64,000 bases of DNA. Source: Pseudomonas rhizoryzae (GTDB lineage: Bacteria; Pseudomonadota; Gammaproteobacteria; Pseudomonadales; Pseudomonadaceae). A program made the position numbers and the translations under genes. The notes beneath the pieces are model-generated. The model did not search any database. It saw only the letters and a program-made list of their open reading frames with translations, and was not told the DNA's origin. This document shows positions 1 through 8,500 of the stretch, piece after piece (position 1 is the first letter of the stretch; each line of letters begins with the position of its first letter). The DNA lies in the NCBI RefSeq assembly GCF_005250615.1, contig NZ_SULM01000013.1:108277-172276 (forward strand), given 5' to 3'.

Positions 1-1994
1 CCGGCTACCAGCAGCACCACCGGCTTACCCATCATTTCCTGACGCTGCGCCGCCTCGACGAGGGAACGCTGCAGTTTTTCCGCCATGCCAGGCTCGAGGA
101 ACATACCGTCCTCAGCGCCTTGACCGGCCTTCTGCATACTACTTAGCAACATCTGTTCCAACCTTGGTTCAAGGGTGATAACAGGCAGCTCAGGCTCCAT
201 TCCAACGATGTTCTGGACGATTGCGCGGGACAGGGCGACTCGCACGGCACCGGCGATCGCGGCGGGATCTTGACTCCGCGGACCGACGTTGGCGATGGCT
301 TCGGCGATGGTCCGGATGTCGCGGACCGGGACCTGCTCCTGCAGCAACTGCTGGAGGATCTTGAGCAGGGTCGACAGGGAGACGATGCCGGGCACCAGTT
401 CCTCGGCCAACTTGGGCGAACTCTTGGCCAGGACCTGCAGCAATTGCTGGACTTCTTCGTGGCCGATCAGCTCATGGGCGTGCTTGAAGAGGATCTGGTT
501 GAGGTGGGTGGCGACCACGGTGCTGGCGTCGACCACCGTGTAGCCGAGGGATTGGGCCTGGTCGCGCTGGGTGACGTCGATCCAGACGGCCTCGAGACCG
601 AATGCCGGATCCTTGGCGGCCACCCCGTTGAGGGTGCCATAGACCTGGCCCGGGTTGATGGCCAGTTCGCGATCGGGATAGATCTCGGCCTCGGCCACGC
701 TCACACCCATAAGAGTCAGACGATAGGCATTGGGCAGCAGGTCCAGGTTGTCGCGGATATGCACCGAGGGCATGAGGAAACCGAGGTCCTGGGAGAGCTT
801 CTTGCGCACACCCTTGATCCGCGCCAGCAGTTGCCCACCCTGGTTGCGGTCGACCATGGGGATCAGCCGGTAGCCGACTTCCAGACCGACCATGTCCACC
901 GGCGTCACGTCGTCCCAGCCCAGCTCCTTGGCCTCGGCCGGACGCTGCACGGGGGCCAGGTCCTGCTGCTTCTTGGCCTCGACCTCGGCGGTCTGCTTGG
1001 CCTGGCGTTGACGCTTGTAGATCAGCCAGGCACCCGCGGCGGCACCACCGCCCAGGCCGAGGAACGGCAGGTGCGGCATGCCCGGCACCAGGCCCATGGC
1101 GATGATGATGAAGGCCGAGACCGCCAGCGCCTTGGGCGAGGCGAACATCTGACGATTGACCTGCTGGCCCATGTCTTCCGAGGAAGAGACCCGGGTCACC
1201 ATGATGGCGGCGGCCACCGACAGCAAGAGCGCCGGGACCTGGGCGACCAGGCCGTCACCGATGGTCAGCAAGGCATAGATGCGCGCGGCATCGCCGAACG
1301 GCAGGCCGTGCTGGACCATGCCGATGGCCATGCCGCCGATGAGGTTGATGAAGAGGATCAGCAGGCCGGCGATGGCGTCACCGCGAACGAACTTGCTGGC
1401 ACCGTCCATGGAACCGTAGAAGTCGGCTTCCTGGCCGACTTCGGTCCGGCGCTTCTTGGCTTCGGCCTGGTCGATGATGCCGGCGTTGAGGTCGGCGTCG
1501 ATGGCCATCTGCTTGCCGGGCATGGCGTCCAGGGTGAAACGAGCCGACACCTCGGAGATACGGCCGGCACCCTTGGTGACCACCACGAAGTTGATGATCA
1601 TGAGGATGGCGAAGACCACCGCACCGACCACGTAGTTACCGCCAACCACCACCTCACCGAAGGCCTGGATGACCTTGCCCGCGGCGTCGTGGCCATCCTG
1701 GCCGTGCAACAGCACCACGCGGCTCGAAGCCACGTTCAGCGCCAGGCGCAGCAGGGTCGAGACCAGCAGAATGGTCGGGAAAACGGCGAAATCCAGCGGC
1801 CGCAGGGCGTAGACGCTGACCAGCAGGACCACGATCGACAGGGCGATGTTGAAGGTGAACAGCACGTCCAGCAGGAACGGCGGCATCGGCAGCGTCATCA
1901 TGGCGAGCATCGCCAGGACGGCCAACGGCACGCCCAGGTTGCCGCGCGCCAGACCACGCATGTTGCCCAACATCAGGGATTTGTCGACTTTCAC
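1..1994 (-). CDS. flhA: Flagellar export gate protein FlhA (3' end cut by window edge)
   Basis: FlhA is the large inner-membrane component of the flagellar type III export gate and docks substrates and chaperones through its cytoplasmic domain. The first 664 codons are present and the frame is still open at base 1. The N-terminal part holds the hydrophobic FHIPEP region: the segment RLALNVASSR followed by VLLHGQDG at about residues 75-95, the loop GSMDGASKFVRGDAIAG, and many membrane helices. The last readable residues, MGKPVVLLVA, belong to the family's C-terminal region, so only about 30-45 residues are missing. The start is a GTG with GAGGAAC just upstream. This gene is easy to miss because it runs off the window and has a long antisense open frame. 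A sigma-54 promoter lies about 70 bases upstream. It is separated from flhB by the divergent sodC gene. Confidence 0.96.
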   Translation of the reverse strand, partial: MKVDKSLMLGNMRGLARGNLGVPLAVLAMLAMMTLPMPPFLLDVLFTFNIALSIVVLLVSVYALRPLDFAVFPTILLVSTLLRLALNVASSRVVLLHGQDGHDAAGKVIQAFGEVVVGGNYVVGAVVFAILMIINFVVVTKGAGRISEVSARFTLDAMPGKQMAIDADLNAGIIDQAEAKKRRTEVGQEADFYGSMDGASKFVRGDAIAGLLILFINLIGGMAIGMVQHGLPFGDAARIYALLTIGDGLVAQVPALLLSVAAAIMVTRVSSSEDMGQQVNRQMFASPKALAVSAFIIIAMGLVPGMPHLPFLGLGGGAAAGAWLIYKRQRQAKQTAEVEAKKQQDLAPVQRPAEAKELGWDDVTPVDMVGLEVGYRLIPMVDRNQGGQLLARIKGVRKKLSQDLGFLMPSVHIRDNLDLLPNAYRLTLMGVSVAEAEIYPDRELAINPGQVYGTLNGVAAKDPAFGLEAVWIDVTQRDQAQSLGYTVVDASTVVATHLNQILFKHAHELIGHEEVQQLLQVLAKSSPKLAEELVPGIVSLSTLLKILQQLLQEQVPVRDIRTIAEAIANVGPRSQDPAAIAGAVRVALSRAIVQNIVGMEPELPVITLEPRLEQMLLSSMQKAGQGAEDGMFLEPGMAEKLQRSLVEAAQRQEMMGKPVVLLVA

Positions 1995-2023
1995 ACCCGT
2001 TCCTCGCTTGCTCGCGCTGCCGT

Positions 2024-2039
2024 CACGGAAAGTTGACGC
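2024..2039 (-). promoter_or_regulatory. Candidate FleQ-type leader site of flhA
   Basis: On the minus strand this reads GCGTCAACTTTCCGTG. The identical 16 bases occur in the fliE leader (16198-16213). In both cases the motif starts 24-25 bases downstream of the GC of the -12 element. In P. aeruginosa FleQ is known to bind the leader, not an upstream site, at flhA and fliE, which makes this the obvious candidate. The half-site GTCAA resembles the FleQ consensus arm, but assignment to FleQ is inference. Confidence 0.55.
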
Positions 2040-2062
2040 AGCGCACTGTTCGCAAGGGCTTG

Positions 2063-2078
2063 AGCAAGCTCCGGGCCA
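2063..2078 (-). promoter_or_regulatory. Sigma-54 promoter of flhA
   Basis: The minus strand reads TGGCCCGGAGCTTGCT. This has the invariant GG and GC of the -24/-12 elements separated by exactly ten bases, and a near-consensus TTGC. It ends about 70 bases upstream of the GTG start. RpoN control of flhA together with FleQ is established in P. aeruginosa. Confidence 0.8.
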
Positions 2079-2224
2079 ACTGCTCAACATGTTGAAACAG
2101 CGAGGTTTTTCAAAGGCGGGACAGCATTGGTAACGGATCGCCGAGCACGCCGGGTGAACCGTGCGAGAAGGACGCAGGTCTGTCTAGGGACCCGCGCTAG
2201 CGCGCCTATCCGAGGAACATCACA

Positions 2225-2752
2225 ATGAAAATCTGGACCGCGACGCTGTTGGCCACCTGCCTGGTGGGCACTGCCCAGGCCGCTGAATCCCTGACCATTC
2301 CCATGAACAAGATCTCGACCGACGGTGTGGGCGAGAGCGTCGGCAGCGTTCAGGTGACCCGGTCCAAGTACGGCCTGGTCTTTACGCCCGATCTCAAGGG
2401 CCTGGAGCCCGGCATCCACGGCTTCCATGTGCATACCAAGCCCAACTGCGGTCCGGCCGAGGTGGATGGCAAGGCGACCGCTGGCGGTGCTGCAGGGGGG
2501 CATCTCGATCCGCGCAACACTGGCAAACACAGCGCGCCCTGGTCGGATGACGGCCACCTGGGTGAATTGCCGGCGCTCTACGTGACGGCCGACGGCCAGG
2601 CGACCCAACCGGTGCTGGCGCCGCGCCTCAAGCGTCTGGAAGAGCTCAAGGGCCACGCCCTGATGATCCACGCCGGCGGCGACAACTATGCTGATCAGCC
2701 CAAGCCACTCGGCGGTGGCGGCGCTCGCGTGGTGTGCGGCGTCATCAAGTAG
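2225..2752 (+). CDS. sodC: Periplasmic Cu/Zn superoxide dismutase
   Basis: SodC converts superoxide to hydrogen peroxide and oxygen in the periplasm. The 175-residue protein starts with a clear signal peptide ([19 protein letters not shown], cleavage near AQA-AES). The metal ligands are all recognisable: GFHVH for two copper histidines, GGHLDP and GKHSAPW for the bridging and zinc histidines, the DDGHLG zinc segment, and [10 protein letters not shown] for the last copper histidine. Two cysteines (PNC and VVCG) could form the usual disulfide. The ATG is preceded by GAGGAACATCACA. The gene is the only plus-strand gene inside the flagellar export block. It is transcribed away from flhA and converges on flhB, with its last 8 bases overlapping the 3' end of flhB. 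No terminator hairpin is seen between them. Confidence 0.95.
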   Translation: MKIWTATLLATCLVGTAQAAESLTIPMNKISTDGVGESVGSVQVTRSKYGLVFTPDLKGLEPGIHGFHVHTKPNCGPAEVDGKATAGGAAGGHLDPRNTGKHSAPWSDDGHLGELPALYVTADGQATQPVLAPRLKRLEELKGHALMIHAGGDNYADQPKPLGGGGARVVCGVIK

Positions 2753-3893
2753 CCGGCTTGCCCTGCTCGTCTCGCCGCAAATCCGGCGGGATGGGCAGGT
2801 CGGCCAGCTTAGGCTTGCGCCCGCGCCCAGCACGGAACTGCCTGAGCTGGTAGACGTAGGCCAGGACCTGGGCCACGGCCACATACAGCCCGGCAGGAAT
2901 CTCCTGGTCCACCTCCGTGGAGTAGTACACCGCCCGGGCCAGACCGGGTGATTCCAGCAGGGAAACCTGGTGTTCCTGGGCGATCTCGCGGATCTTCAGG
3001 GCGGTGAAGTCGCTCCCCTTGGCCACCAGGATCGGCGCTCCGCCCTTGGCCGCGTCATATTTCAGCGCCACGGCGAAGTGGGTCGGGTTGGTGATGACCA
3101 CATCGGCGTTGGGGACCTCGGCCATCATGCGCCGCTGCGCCATCTGCCGCTGCATCTGGCGGATCTTGCCCTTGACCTCGGGCTTGCCTTCGCTGTCCTT
3201 GTATTCGTCCTTGATCTCCTGCTTGGTCATCATCAGCTTCTTGCGGTTGCTGAAGATTTGGAAGGGGACGTCTATGGCAGCGATGATCAACAGACCCATG
3301 GCCAGCAACAGGGTGGCGTGTCCCACCACCTGCATGCTGTGCAGCAGCGCTTGTTCGAGCGGCAGCTTGGCAATCTGCAACAGCGCTGTACGCTCGTTCA
3401 TCAGCACCAGCACCGAAACGCCAAGGATGATGACGAATTTGCCCAGGGCCTTGAGCAGCTCCACCAGGGAATTCTTGGAAAACATCCGCGCTATGCCGGA
3501 CAAGGGATTCATCCGGCTGGCCTTGGGCGCCAATACCTTGCCGGAGAACAGAAAGCCACCCAGGGCGATGTGGCCGACGATGGCACAGATGACCACCAGG
3601 GCGATCATCGGCAGCATCCCCACCATGGCCGCCTTGCCCGAGGCCAACAGGAAGGTGCCCATGAAGCGCTCGTCCATCACCTCCTCGCGGCGCAAGGAGA
3701 AATTGGCGCGCATCACCTCCAGCAGCTTGCCGCCGAGGAAGGCGCCATACATCAGCAAGCCACCTACGCCAGAGAGCATGACGGCTACCGTACCGAGTTC
3801 GCGTGAGCGCGGGAGCTGACCTTCCTCCCGAGACTCACGCTTGCGTTTGTCGGTTGGGTCTTCTGTGCGGTCTTCGCCATCGGATTCAGCCAT
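2745..3893 (-). CDS. flhB: Flagellar export switch protein FlhB
   Basis: FlhB is the export-gate protein whose cytoplasmic domain self-cleaves to switch from rod/hook to filament substrates. The 382-residue product has a charged N-terminus ([20 protein letters not shown]), four hydrophobic segments within residues 35-215, and the autocleavage motif NPTH at residues 269-272. The C-terminus is the usual variable basic and proline-rich tail. ATG at 3893 is preceded by GGAGGT at a good distance; a second ATG 7 bases further upstream is out of frame and stops at once. It is the last gene of the fliLMNOPQR-flhB series, now separated from fliR by a small mobile element that leaves this ribosome site intact. 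Confidence 0.97.
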   Translation of the reverse strand: MAESDGEDRTEDPTDKRKRESREEGQLPRSRELGTVAVMLSGVGGLLMYGAFLGGKLLEVMRANFSLRREEVMDERFMGTFLLASGKAAMVGMLPMIALVVICAIVGHIALGGFLFSGKVLAPKASRMNPLSGIARMFSKNSLVELLKALGKFVIILGVSVLVLMNERTALLQIAKLPLEQALLHSMQVVGHATLLLAMGLLIIAAIDVPFQIFSNRKKLMMTKQEIKDEYKDSEGKPEVKGKIRQMQRQMAQRRMMAEVPNADVVITNPTHFAVALKYDAAKGGAPILVAKGSDFTALKIREIAQEHQVSLLESPGLARAVYYSTEVDQEIPAGLYVAVAQVLAYVYQLRQFRAGRGRKPKLADLPIPPDLRRDEQGKPAT

Positions 3894-3908
3894 GCGGCAT
3901 ACCTCCTA

Positions 3909-4069
3909 GTGTGGTGTCTCAGAAGTTCGCGCAAGAATTGGCGAGTGATTTTTTGGTCCGGGCCAGGCGCCGCGCCGAGTCATAGCAGGGCTATGGCGAG
4001 GAGTGGCAACGCAGTCCGCGCCGAAAAAGCGCCGCCAAAATTGTGCAGACAACTTTTGAGACATCACAC
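3909..4069. mobile_element. MITE-like non-autonomous element flanked by TA duplication
   Basis: A 161-bp element has imperfect terminal inverted repeats: left GTGTGGTGTCTCAGAAGTT, and the right end read inward GTGTGATGTCTCAAAAGTT, 17 of 19 identical, with weaker similarity continuing further in. A TA dinucleotide flanks each end (3907-3908 and 4070-4071), which is the target duplication expected of IS630/Tc1-type transposases. Removing the element and one TA gives fliR ending in TAG directly followed by GAGGT, the ribosome site of flhB. No transposase frame is present, so it must have been mobilised in trans. Family assignment is inferred from the TA duplication alone. Confidence 0.8.
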
Positions 4070-4845
4070 TAGCGGGCTCGGGCGAGTTCGCGCAGCCATT
4101 GCAGCGCCTCGCTGGCGAGACTTTCATAGTGGGACAGGATATCCGCGGTGCCGAGCCAGACGATGATCATGCCCAGCACCACGATCAGCGGCATACCGAC
4201 GGAGAAGATGTTCAGCGACGGCGCGGCGCGGGTCATGATGCCGAAGGCAATATTGACCACCAGCAGCGCGGTGATCGCGGGCAAGACCAGCAGGATACCG
4301 GCGCCGAGCACCCAGCCCAGCCGACCGGCCAGCTGCCAGAAGTCGTCGACGTTCAGGGTGTTGCCCACCGGCAGGGTGACGAAGCTTTCCGCGAGGATCT
4401 CGAACACCACCAGGTGACCGTTCATGGCCAGGAACAGCAGGGTCACCAGCATGGTGAAGAATTGCCCCATCACCGGCGCCGAGGCGCCGTTGACCGGATC
4501 GATCATGGAGGCGAAGCTCAGGCCCGCCTGGGTGGAGATGATCTGGCCGGCCACCACGAAGACATGGAAGAACAGCTGCAGGCTGAAGCCCATCATCGCG
4601 CCGATCAGGATCTGCTCGACGATCAGCGGCATGGCCTGCAGGCTGATGGCATCCACCTGCGGCATGGGTGGCAGCGTGGGGACCAGTACCAGGCTCAGGG
4701 CCAGGGCCAGGTACATCCGTACCCGCACCGGTACCAGGGTGGTGCCGATGATCGGCATGGTCATCAACAGCGCCGCGATGCGGAACAGCGGAAACAGGAA
4801 GCTGCCAACCCAGCCGCCAATCTGGGCGTCGCTGAGTTCGAGCAT
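4069..4845 (-). CDS. fliR: Flagellar export gate protein FliR
   Basis: FliR forms, with FliP and FliQ, the membrane export channel in the flagellar basal body. The 258-residue product is strongly hydrophobic with about six membrane segments and has typical FliR blocks such as RVRMYLALALSLVLVP and the loop around GLSFASMIDP. It starts three bases after the fliQ stop region and is co-transcribed with it. Its TAG stop codon is built partly from the mobile element inserted at its 3' end: the final G is the first base of the element, so the reading frame ends exactly where it did before insertion. Confidence 0.96.
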   Translation of the reverse strand: MLELSDAQIGGWVGSFLFPLFRIAALLMTMPIIGTTLVPVRVRMYLALALSLVLVPTLPPMPQVDAISLQAMPLIVEQILIGAMMGFSLQLFFHVFVVAGQIISTQAGLSFASMIDPVNGASAPVMGQFFTMLVTLLFLAMNGHLVVFEILAESFVTLPVGNTLNVDDFWQLAGRLGWVLGAGILLVLPAITALLVVNIAFGIMTRAAPSLNIFSVGMPLIVVLGMIIVWLGTADILSHYESLASEALQWLRELARAR

Positions 4846-4848
4846 GAC

Positions 4849-5118
4849 CTAGCCGATCAGCCGCGGAATATTGGTGACCGAGGTCTGGATGAACTCCATC
4901 AGCTGCCTGATCATCCAGGGCCCGAGCACGATCAGCGTCAATAGGGTTACGATCAGCCGCGGCAGGAAGCTCAGAGTCTGCTCGTTGATCTGGGTCGCCG
5001 CCTGGAAGATCGCCACGATCAGGCCGACGATCAGACTCGGCACCACCAGTACCGTGACCAGCAGAGCGGTGAGCCAGAGGCCCTGGCGAAACAGATCGAC
5101 GGCGACTTCAGGGGTCAT
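4849..5118 (-). CDS. fliQ: Flagellar export gate protein FliQ
   Basis: FliQ is the smallest channel protein of the flagellar export gate. The 89-residue product has the family length and two hydrophobic hairpin helices (LWLTALLVTVLVVPSLIVGL and the segment ending VLGPWMI). The N-terminus MTPEVAVDLFRQ is typical. It lies between fliP (27 bases upstream) and fliR (3 bases downstream) in the conserved fliPQR order. Confidence 0.96.
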   Translation of the reverse strand: MTPEVAVDLFRQGLWLTALLVTVLVVPSLIVGLIVAIFQAATQINEQTLSFLPRLIVTLLTLIVLGPWMIRQLMEFIQTSVTNIPRLIG

Positions 5119-5145
5119 TTCGCTTCTCCACGCGAAGAGGCACCG

Positions 5146-5943
5146 CTAGACGGTGCCGAAACTGCTGGCCAGGGTGCCCATGATCAACGCCCAGCCATCG
5201 ACCAGCACGAACAGCATCAGCTTGAACGGCAGGGAGATGATCATGGGCGACAGCATCATCATGCCCATGGCCATCAGCACGCTGGCGATCACCAGGTCGA
5301 TCACCAGGAAGGGAATGAAGATCATGAAGCCGATCTGGAAGGCGGTCTTGAGTTCGGAGGTGACGAAGGCCGGTACCAGGATCGACAGCGGTGCCTGGTC
5401 GGGACTGGCGATGTCGGTGCGCTTGGACAGGCGCATGAACAGATCCAGATCCGACTGCCGGGTCTGGCCCAGCATGAAGTCCTTCATCGGCACCTGCGCT
5501 CGACTGATGGCGTCCTGGGCACTGAGTTGCTCGTTCAGATACGGCTGGACGGCCGTGGTGTTAATGCGGTCGAACACCGGCGCCATGATGAACAGCGTCA
5601 GGAACAGCGCCATGCCCACCAGCACCTGGTTGGACGGCGTGGTCTGCAGACCCAGCGCCTGGCGCAGGATGGCAAAGACGATGACGATGCGGGTGAAGCT
5701 GGTCATCAGCATGACGAACGCCGGGATGAAGCTCAGCGCCGTCATGATCAGCAGGATCTGCAGGCTGACCGAATATTCCTGCTGACCCTGGGGGTTGGTG
5801 CTCAGGGTGATGGCGGGGATGGACAAGGGATTGCCCTGCCCGGCCTGCTGCGCCAGCGCCAGGGGCGCGAACAGCAGCACGGCCAACCCCAGCAGCCAGC
5901 CCAGGGTACGCCCAAGGCCGGCCGGTAGACGCGAGAGAATCAT
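5146..5943 (-). CDS. fliP: Flagellar export gate protein FliP
   Basis: FliP forms the core of the export channel. The 265-residue product begins with a cleavable signal peptide (hydrophobic run ending LALAQQ), as usual for FliP, followed by [18 protein letters not shown], a conserved block, and C-terminal helices with [16 protein letters not shown]. The ATG overlaps the fliO stop codon by four bases (ATGA), which implies translational coupling. Confidence 0.97.
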   Translation of the reverse strand: MILSRLPAGLGRTLGWLLGLAVLLFAPLALAQQAGQGNPLSIPAITLSTNPQGQQEYSVSLQILLIMTALSFIPAFVMLMTSFTRIVIVFAILRQALGLQTTPSNQVLVGMALFLTLFIMAPVFDRINTTAVQPYLNEQLSAQDAISRAQVPMKDFMLGQTRQSDLDLFMRLSKRTDIASPDQAPLSILVPAFVTSELKTAFQIGFMIFIPFLVIDLVIASVLMAMGMMMLSPMIISLPFKLMLFVLVDGWALIMGTLASSFGTV

Positions 5944-6353
5944 GGTTTCGCCTTGGGATCGCGGCTAATGAGTTCCAGCAGGCGCTGGGCGAATTCCGGC
6001 GTGGCCGCTTCGGCGTCGCCCAGACGTACCGGTTCGCGCAGGGTATGCAACGGCGTGATACGGCCACCGGCGACGCCGATCAAGAGCTGCTCCTGACCGA
6101 CCTGGATCAGCACCAGCCGCTCGCGCGGGCCGAGGTGTTGGGTCGAGATCACCTTGATCGCCTGCTGGCCGCGCGGCCCTTGCTGCTGCACGCGACGCAC
6201 CAGCCAGGCCAGGCCGAGAATCAGGCCGATCACCAGCAACAGGCCGAGCACTAGTTGCCCGAGCTGCGTACCCACATCCAGCCCAGGGCTGGTGGCTTCG
6301 GCGGCGTTCGCGGTCAGGGGCAGCACACTCAGCGGCAGGAGCAGACTCTTCAT
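5940..6353 (-). CDS. fliO: Flagellar assembly protein FliO
   Basis: FliO is a single-pass membrane protein that helps assemble the FliP ring. The 137-residue product has an N-terminal signal-like stretch, a transmembrane helix ([17 protein letters not shown], about residues 35-52) and a cytoplasmic part with the FliO block [14 protein letters not shown]. It begins 3 bases after the fliN stop codon and ends overlapping fliP. Confidence 0.93.
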   Translation of the reverse strand: MKSLLLPLSVLPLTANAAEATSPGLDVGTQLGQLVLGLLLVIGLILGLAWLVRRVQQQGPRGQQAIKVISTQHLGPRERLVLIQVGQEQLLIGVAGGRITPLHTLREPVRLGDAEAATPEFAQRLLELISRDPKAKP

Positions 6354-6356
6354 GGG

Positions 6357-6821
6357 TCACCGCAGCTTCTTGATACGTTCCGTGGGGCTGATGACGTCGG
6401 TCAGACGGATCCCGAATTTCTCGTTCACCACCACCACCTCACCATGGGCGATCAGCGTACCATTCACCAGCACATCCAGCGGCTCGCCAGCCAAACGGTC
6501 GAGTTCGATGACCGAACCCTGGTTGAGCTGCAAGAGGTTGCGGATGGAGATGTCGGTATGACCGACCTCCATGGAAATGGTCACGGGGATGTCGAGGATC
6601 ACATCCAGGTTGGGACCTTCCATACCGCTCACTGCCAATCCTCCGCTGCTCTGGCCGAATTCCTCGACCGGCGCCTTGGGCGGCTTGGGCGCCTCGGGCG
6701 CCACCGGTGCAGTACCCTGGGCCATCAGGGCATCGATGTCGTCCTGGCTGGCATCGCCGGCCTCGGCCAGGGCCGCGGCCCACTCGTCCGCCAGGGCTTG
6801 TTCTTCGGGGTTATCTGCCAT
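6357..6821 (-). CDS. fliN: Flagellar motor switch protein FliN
   Basis: FliN forms the lower part of the C-ring and takes part in torque switching and export. The 154-residue product has an acidic, alanine- and proline-rich N-terminal half and a C-terminal SpoA domain (LDVILDIPVTISMEVGHTDISIRN in outline, then VNGTLIAHGEVVVVNEKFGIR), which is the diagnostic part. It follows fliM by about 56 bases and precedes fliO in the usual order. Confidence 0.96.
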   Translation of the reverse strand: MADNPEEQALADEWAAALAEAGDASQDDIDALMAQGTAPVAPEAPKPPKAPVEEFGQSSGGLAVSGMEGPNLDVILDIPVTISMEVGHTDISIRNLLQLNQGSVIELDRLAGEPLDVLVNGTLIAHGEVVVVNEKFGIRLTDVISPTERIKKLR

Positions 6822-6877
6822 CGTCTCTGTCTCGCGCTACGCCAGGCCTTGGCCCGGACGGAAAAAACGGTTGTCGC

Positions 6878-7849
6878 TCAGCGGCCGCGGCTGACCGGTT
6901 CGAGAATCTGCAGGGCCAGATTGCCCTTGCGCGCCCCCATCTTGACCTTGAAGGTGGGCATGCCATTGGCTCGCATGAGCATCTCTTCCGGCATCTCCAC
7001 CGGGATCACATCGCCGGGCTGCATGTTAAGGATATCGCGGAGTTTGAGTTGGCGTCGGACAACCGTCGCCTCCAACGGCACCCGCACGTCCAGCAGGTCC
7101 TCGCGCAAGGCCTTCACCCAACGCTCGTCCTGGTCGTCCACATCCGACTGGAAACCGGCATCGAGCATCTCGCGGATCGGCTCGATCATCGAATAGGGCA
7201 TGGTCACGTGCAGCTCGCCGCCACCGCCGTCCAGTTCGATGTTGAAGGTGCTCACCACCACCACCTCGCTGGGGCTGACGATGTTGGCCAATGCCGGGTT
7301 GACCTCGGAATTCATGTATTCGAACTGGCAGTCGAGCATGGCGCCCCAGGCTTCCTTGAGATCGATGAAGCATTGGTCGAGCACCATGCGCACCACGCGC
7401 AGCTCGGTGGGGGTGAATTCACGACCCTCGATCTTGGCATGACGGCCATCGCCGCCAAAGAAGTTGTCCACCAGCTTGAACACCAGCCGGGCATCGAGGA
7501 TGAACAGCGCGGTCCCGCGCAGCGGCTTCATCTTGACCATGTTGAGGCTGGTGGGCACGTACAGCGAATGGATGTATTCGCCGAACTTGGTGACCTGCAC
7601 GCCGCCCACGGAAACGTCCGCCGAGCGCCGCAACAGGTTGAACATGCTGACCCGGGTATAGCGGGCGAAGCGCTCGTTGATCATTTCCAGGGTCGGCATG
7701 CGACCGCGGACGATGCGATCCTGGCTGGTCAGGTCGTAACCCTTGATCGCCCCCGGCTCGACGTCGGTCTCGGTCTCGACGATGCCATCGTCGACCCCGT
7801 GCAGCAGGGCATCGATTTCATCCTGGGAAAGCAGATCTTGCACGGCCAT
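6878..7849 (-). CDS. fliM: Flagellar motor switch protein FliM
   Basis: FliM links FliG to FliN in the C-ring and binds phospho-CheY through its N-terminus. The 323-residue product starts MAVQDLLSQDEIDALLHGVD, which contains the conserved CheY-binding segment LSQDEIDALL. The middle domain is followed by a C-terminal SpoA domain ending in GNLALQILEPV. It lies 8 bases downstream of fliL and is very likely co-transcribed with it. Confidence 0.97.
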   Translation of the reverse strand: MAVQDLLSQDEIDALLHGVDDGIVETETDVEPGAIKGYDLTSQDRIVRGRMPTLEMINERFARYTRVSMFNLLRRSADVSVGGVQVTKFGEYIHSLYVPTSLNMVKMKPLRGTALFILDARLVFKLVDNFFGGDGRHAKIEGREFTPTELRVVRMVLDQCFIDLKEAWGAMLDCQFEYMNSEVNPALANIVSPSEVVVVSTFNIELDGGGGELHVTMPYSMIEPIREMLDAGFQSDVDDQDERWVKALREDLLDVRVPLEATVVRRQLKLRDILNMQPGDVIPVEMPEEMLMRANGMPTFKVKMGARKGNLALQILEPVSRGR

Positions 7850-7857
7850 GGCGTTAC

Positions 7858-8379
7858 CTATTGCAGGACGAGATTGGTGAACAGTACCTGTTCGATAGCG
7901 GTGTGGCCGGTCAGTTTCTTGGCCAGCTCCTGAACCTTGCTGGTCGCCTGCTGGCGCAGCATTTCCTTGCCGACCGGGGTGAGCAGGCTATTGAAGTCCT
8001 GTCCGGAGAAGAGCATGACCAGTTGGTTGCGTACCTGGGGCAATTGCTCCTTGAGCGCATCCATCTGCGCCTGGTCGCGTCCCATCAGGGTGACCGTGAC
8101 CTGCATGTAACGCTGGCGACCATCGGCGTTGTAGTTGACCACGAAAGCCGGCACCAACGGTTGGTAGACCGCCGCCAGGTGGACCGGTGCCGCCGGCGCG
8201 GCGGGTGCGGCGTGCTCGGGTTCGGCGCCTTTCTTGCCCAGCAGGAACCAGGTCGCCCCCACCGAGGCGCCAATGACCAGCAGCAGCGCCACGACGATGA
8301 TGATGATGAGTTTGAGCTTGCCTTTGCCCTTGCCTTCCGCGGGTGCGCCTTCTGCCGCAGGTGCCTGCTTCTTCGCCAT
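7858..8379 (-). CDS. fliL: Flagellar basal body-associated protein FliL
   Basis: FliL surrounds the stator units and supports torque under load. The 173-residue product has a lysine-rich cytoplasmic start, one membrane helix (LIIIIVVALLLVIGASVGATWFLL in outline, about residues 22-45), an Ala/Pro linker and a periplasmic domain. The region upstream to fliK (8380-8500) contains a GC-rich hairpin and a FleQ-box-like sequence, suggesting that fliL may start its own transcription unit, as reported for P. aeruginosa. Confidence 0.95.
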   Translation of the reverse strand: MAKKQAPAAEGAPAEGKGKGKLKLIIIIVVALLLVIGASVGATWFLLGKKGAEPEHAAPAAPAAPVHLAAVYQPLVPAFVVNYNADGRQRYMQVTVTLMGRDQAQMDALKEQLPQVRNQLVMLFSGQDFNSLLTPVGKEMLRQQATSKVQELAKKLTGHTAIEQVLFTNLVLQ

Positions 8380-8428
8380 ATGTACTCGACCGCTGCTTGT
8401 CTGAAGCGCCCCCTCAACGGAGGGCGCG

Positions 8429-8442
8429 GCTAACTTATTGAT
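8429..8442 (-). promoter_or_regulatory. Possible FleQ box in the fliL leader
   Basis: On the minus strand this reads ATCAATAAGTTAGC, matching 10 of 14 positions of the P. aeruginosa FleQ consensus GTCAATAAATTGAC. It lies about 50 bases upstream of the fliL start, between a GC-rich hairpin (8407-8428) and the fliK stop. I could not find a sigma-54 promoter with correct ten-base spacing here, so the call is tentative. Confidence 0.35.
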
Positions 8443-8500
8443 GCGAAGGGGATATAGCAGGTGCGGCCGAGGCTGTCACCTGGCAGCCGGGTCGTGACCA

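Noticed and set aside
270..2036. 588-codon plus-strand open frame
   Set aside because: It is antisense to flhA. The minus strand gives an unmistakable FlhA protein, and the plus-strand translation is low-complexity Gly/Asp/His sequence typical of high-GC shadows.
3909..4166. Short open frames within the MITE-like element
   Set aside because: They cross the inverted repeats into fliR antisense and show no transposase motif. The element is non-coding.
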